64,000 nucleotides of DNA from Blattabacterium cuenoti (GTDB taxonomy: Bacteria > Bacteroidota > Bacteroidia > Flavobacteriales > Blattabacteriaceae): the NCBI RefSeq assembly GCF_014251255.1, contig NZ_CP059182.1:1-64000 (forward strand). Direction: 5' to 3'. Of this stretch, positions 63,003 through 64,000 are shown in pieces. The position numbers and the translations under genes were made by a program. The notes beneath the pieces are model-generated. The model was not told where the DNA came from. It saw nothing but the letters and a program-made list of their open reading frames with translations, and searched no databases. Every line of letters starts with the position of its first letter. The first letter of the stretch is position 1.

Positions 63003-63350
63003 ATCATCAAAATCATCAGATGATAAAGATGGAGATATAGAAGATGTTTTTCTTGGATTTTCTTCTAAAGAATGTTGGGAAATTTCTTCTATTTTCCATC
63101 CTTGGATAGAATTAAAATATTTGGTGACTCCTTCTGGATTCGTCCATTCTCTTCCACGAATATTTATAAAAACTTTGATTTTATCTTCTGGTCTTACAGA
63201 TCCTAATAGATCTACTTTATCTTGAATAAATTCAATTAATATATTTTGAGGATATGGTTCTTCAGTAGTAAGAACTATTTCTCTTTTTCTAAATCCACTT
63301 CCAAATTTTTGAGGATCAAATAATTTTTTAACTCTTCCTATTATTTCCAT
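62991..63350 (-). CDS. DUF3127 family protein (putative single-stranded-DNA-binding-like)
   Basis: A 119-residue protein that matches the Bacteroidetes DUF3127 family: EIIGRVKKLFDPQKFGSGFR, KREIVLTTEEPYPQNILIEF, and NIRGREWTNPEGVTKYFNS. The predicted fold is an OB barrel, and the C terminus is acidic ending in DDFDDLPF, which resembles the acidic DDDIPF-type tip of SSB. That points to nucleic-acid binding with a protein-interaction tail, but the biochemical role is not established. It converges on nth with a 12-bp overlap. Confidence 0.85.
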   Translation of the reverse strand: MEIIGRVKKLFDPQKFGSGFRKREIVLTTEEPYPQNILIEFIQDKVDLLGSVRPEDKIKVFINIRGREWTNPEGVTKYFNSIQGWKIEEISQHSLEENPRKTSSISPSLSSDDFDDLPF

Positions 63351-63356
63351 GTAATT

Positions 63357-64000
63357 TTATTTATTATTTTCTTGTATATGTGTCTTATGGTTAATGTCAT
63401 TCTTTTTTCTATTAATAGATTCTCCAATCTTACTAGATATATTAAAAGATGTAATCATATTATTTAACATTTCACTAGCAGCTCCTGGAGAATTAGGTAA
63501 CAAAATTAAATTAGTATTTGTTTTTTCACCCACAGATTGAAGAGTATCATAATGTTGAGTCACTACGATTAAAGCAGAAGCTTCTTGAGAATTTATTCCA
63601 ACATTATTTAATACTTCTACAGATTCCAAAATTCCTCTAGCTATCTCTCTCCTTTGATCCGCTGTCCCTTTTCCCTGCAATTTTTTACTTTCCGCTTCAG
63701 CTTGAGCTTTAGCTACAATTTTAATTCTTTCCGCTTCAGCTTTATATTCTGCAGCGACTTTTTCTCTTTCTGCTGTATTAATACGATTCATAGCTTGTTT
63801 TACTTGTTCATCAGGATCAAGATCTGTTACTAATGCTTTAATAATAGAATATCCATAATCTAACATAGAACCTTCTAATTCTCTTTTTACAGCAAGAGCT
63901 ATATCATCTTTTCTTTCAAAAACATCATCCAAACGCATTTTTGGAACTTCAGCTCTTACAACATCAAATATATAAGAAGTGATTTGAGAATTAGAATTAT
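63357..64000 (-). CDS. SPFH/band-7 membrane protein (stomatin/QmcA-like), 5' part outside the window
   Basis: The C-terminal ~214 residues of an SPFH-domain protein; the frame runs open to the window edge, so the start is missing. Visible blocks are ITSYIFDVVRAEVPKMRLDD, VFERKDDIALAVKREL, LVTDLDPDEQVKQAMNRIN, a long charged helix rich in Ala/Glu/Lys (about 90 residues) and SALIVVTQHYDTLQSVG. These match the flavobacterial SPFH protein of the slipin/paraslipin type, which forms membrane microdomain scaffolds. The function is inferred from family. Confidence 0.87.
   Translation of the reverse strand, partial: NSNSQITSYIFDVVRAEVPKMRLDDVFERKDDIALAVKRELEGSMLDYGYSIIKALVTDLDPDEQVKQAMNRINTAEREKVAAEYKAEAERIKIVAKAQAEAESKKLQGKGTADQRREIARGILESVEVLNNVGINSQEASALIVVTQHYDTLQSVGEKTNTNLILLPNSPGAASEMLNNMITSFNISSKIGESINRKKNDINHKTHIQENNK

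Noticed and set aside
1-64000. Search for CRISPR arrays, insertion sequences, prophage or defence genes
   Set aside because: No regularly spaced repeats, transposase, integrase, capsid or restriction motifs were seen; the gene content is housekeeping throughout.

Overview
The window looks like a chromosome segment of a reduced, very AT-rich Bacteroidetes (Flavobacteriales) endosymbiont, most likely Blattabacterium of cockroaches. This rests on flavobacterial-type protein sequences (NusA, LptD/OstA-like proteins, a fused ResB-CcsA, DUF3127, a flavobacterial flippase/dut/nucleotidyltransferase order), very low GC, short intergenic gaps, start sites without visible Shine-Dalgarno sequences, tRNAs without encoded CCA, and genes decaying through poly(A) indels. 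The genus is inferred from sequence style and recall, not from a search. I see no prophage, insertion sequence, CRISPR array or rRNA operon.

Layout. 1-5783: nusA-infB-aspS on the plus strand, meeting ppa and an orphan 2-oxo acid dehydrogenase E2 (5778-7458, minus) at a perfect 22-bp-arm hairpin. 7579-10823: NAD(P)HX repair enzyme and Lnt, convergent. 10895-11316: tmRNA. 11460-17008: the rod-shape operon mreB-mreC-mreD-pbp2-rodA (minus). 17119-25810: folK, LptD-like, RidA, OstA-like, class III aminotransferase, frameshifted truA and an ABC exporter (plus). 25816-34062: SurA-like chaperone, LptB-like ATPase, thiamine pyrophosphokinase, flavodoxin-fold oxidoreductase, malate dehydrogenase, glycine dehydrogenase, TsaD. 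34281-36959: an Lrp/AsnC regulator and a 7TM-HD phosphodiesterase-like protein. 37056-37305: tRNA-Ser, tRNA-Pro, tRNA-Arg. 37331-41269: clpP, flippase, a degenerate dUTPase-like ORF, sugar nucleotidyltransferase, tatA. 41330-42298: a lytic transglycosylase pseudogene. 42325-50964: recA, MBL hydrolase, ResB-CcsA, acyltransferase, alaS. 51072-55159: sucA-sucB. 55247-57185: TPR-like protein, esterase, LolD-like ATPase (minus). 57325-63002: sucC, dnaX, clpC-like, nth. 62991-64000: DUF3127 protein and a truncated SPFH protein (minus).

How the genes fit together. A large share builds or maintains the cell envelope (rod complex, LptB/LptD/OstA, Lnt, LolD, SurA, flippase). SucA, SucB, SucC and malate dehydrogenase supply TCA-cycle steps, GcvP belongs to the glycine cleavage system, and ResB-CcsA supports c-type cytochromes. 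Information processing is present but eroding: DnaX has lost its ATPase signature residues, endonuclease III has no cysteines, TruA is frameshifted at a poly(A) tract, the ClpC-like protein has no N-domain, and the dUTPase-like ORF lacks most catalytic motifs.

I did not find a new multi-gene system. The leads most worth following are the palindromic aspS/ppa junction that encodes the same peptide on both strands, the poly(A)10 frameshift in truA, the eroded dUTPase, and the apparently ATPase-dead DnaX.
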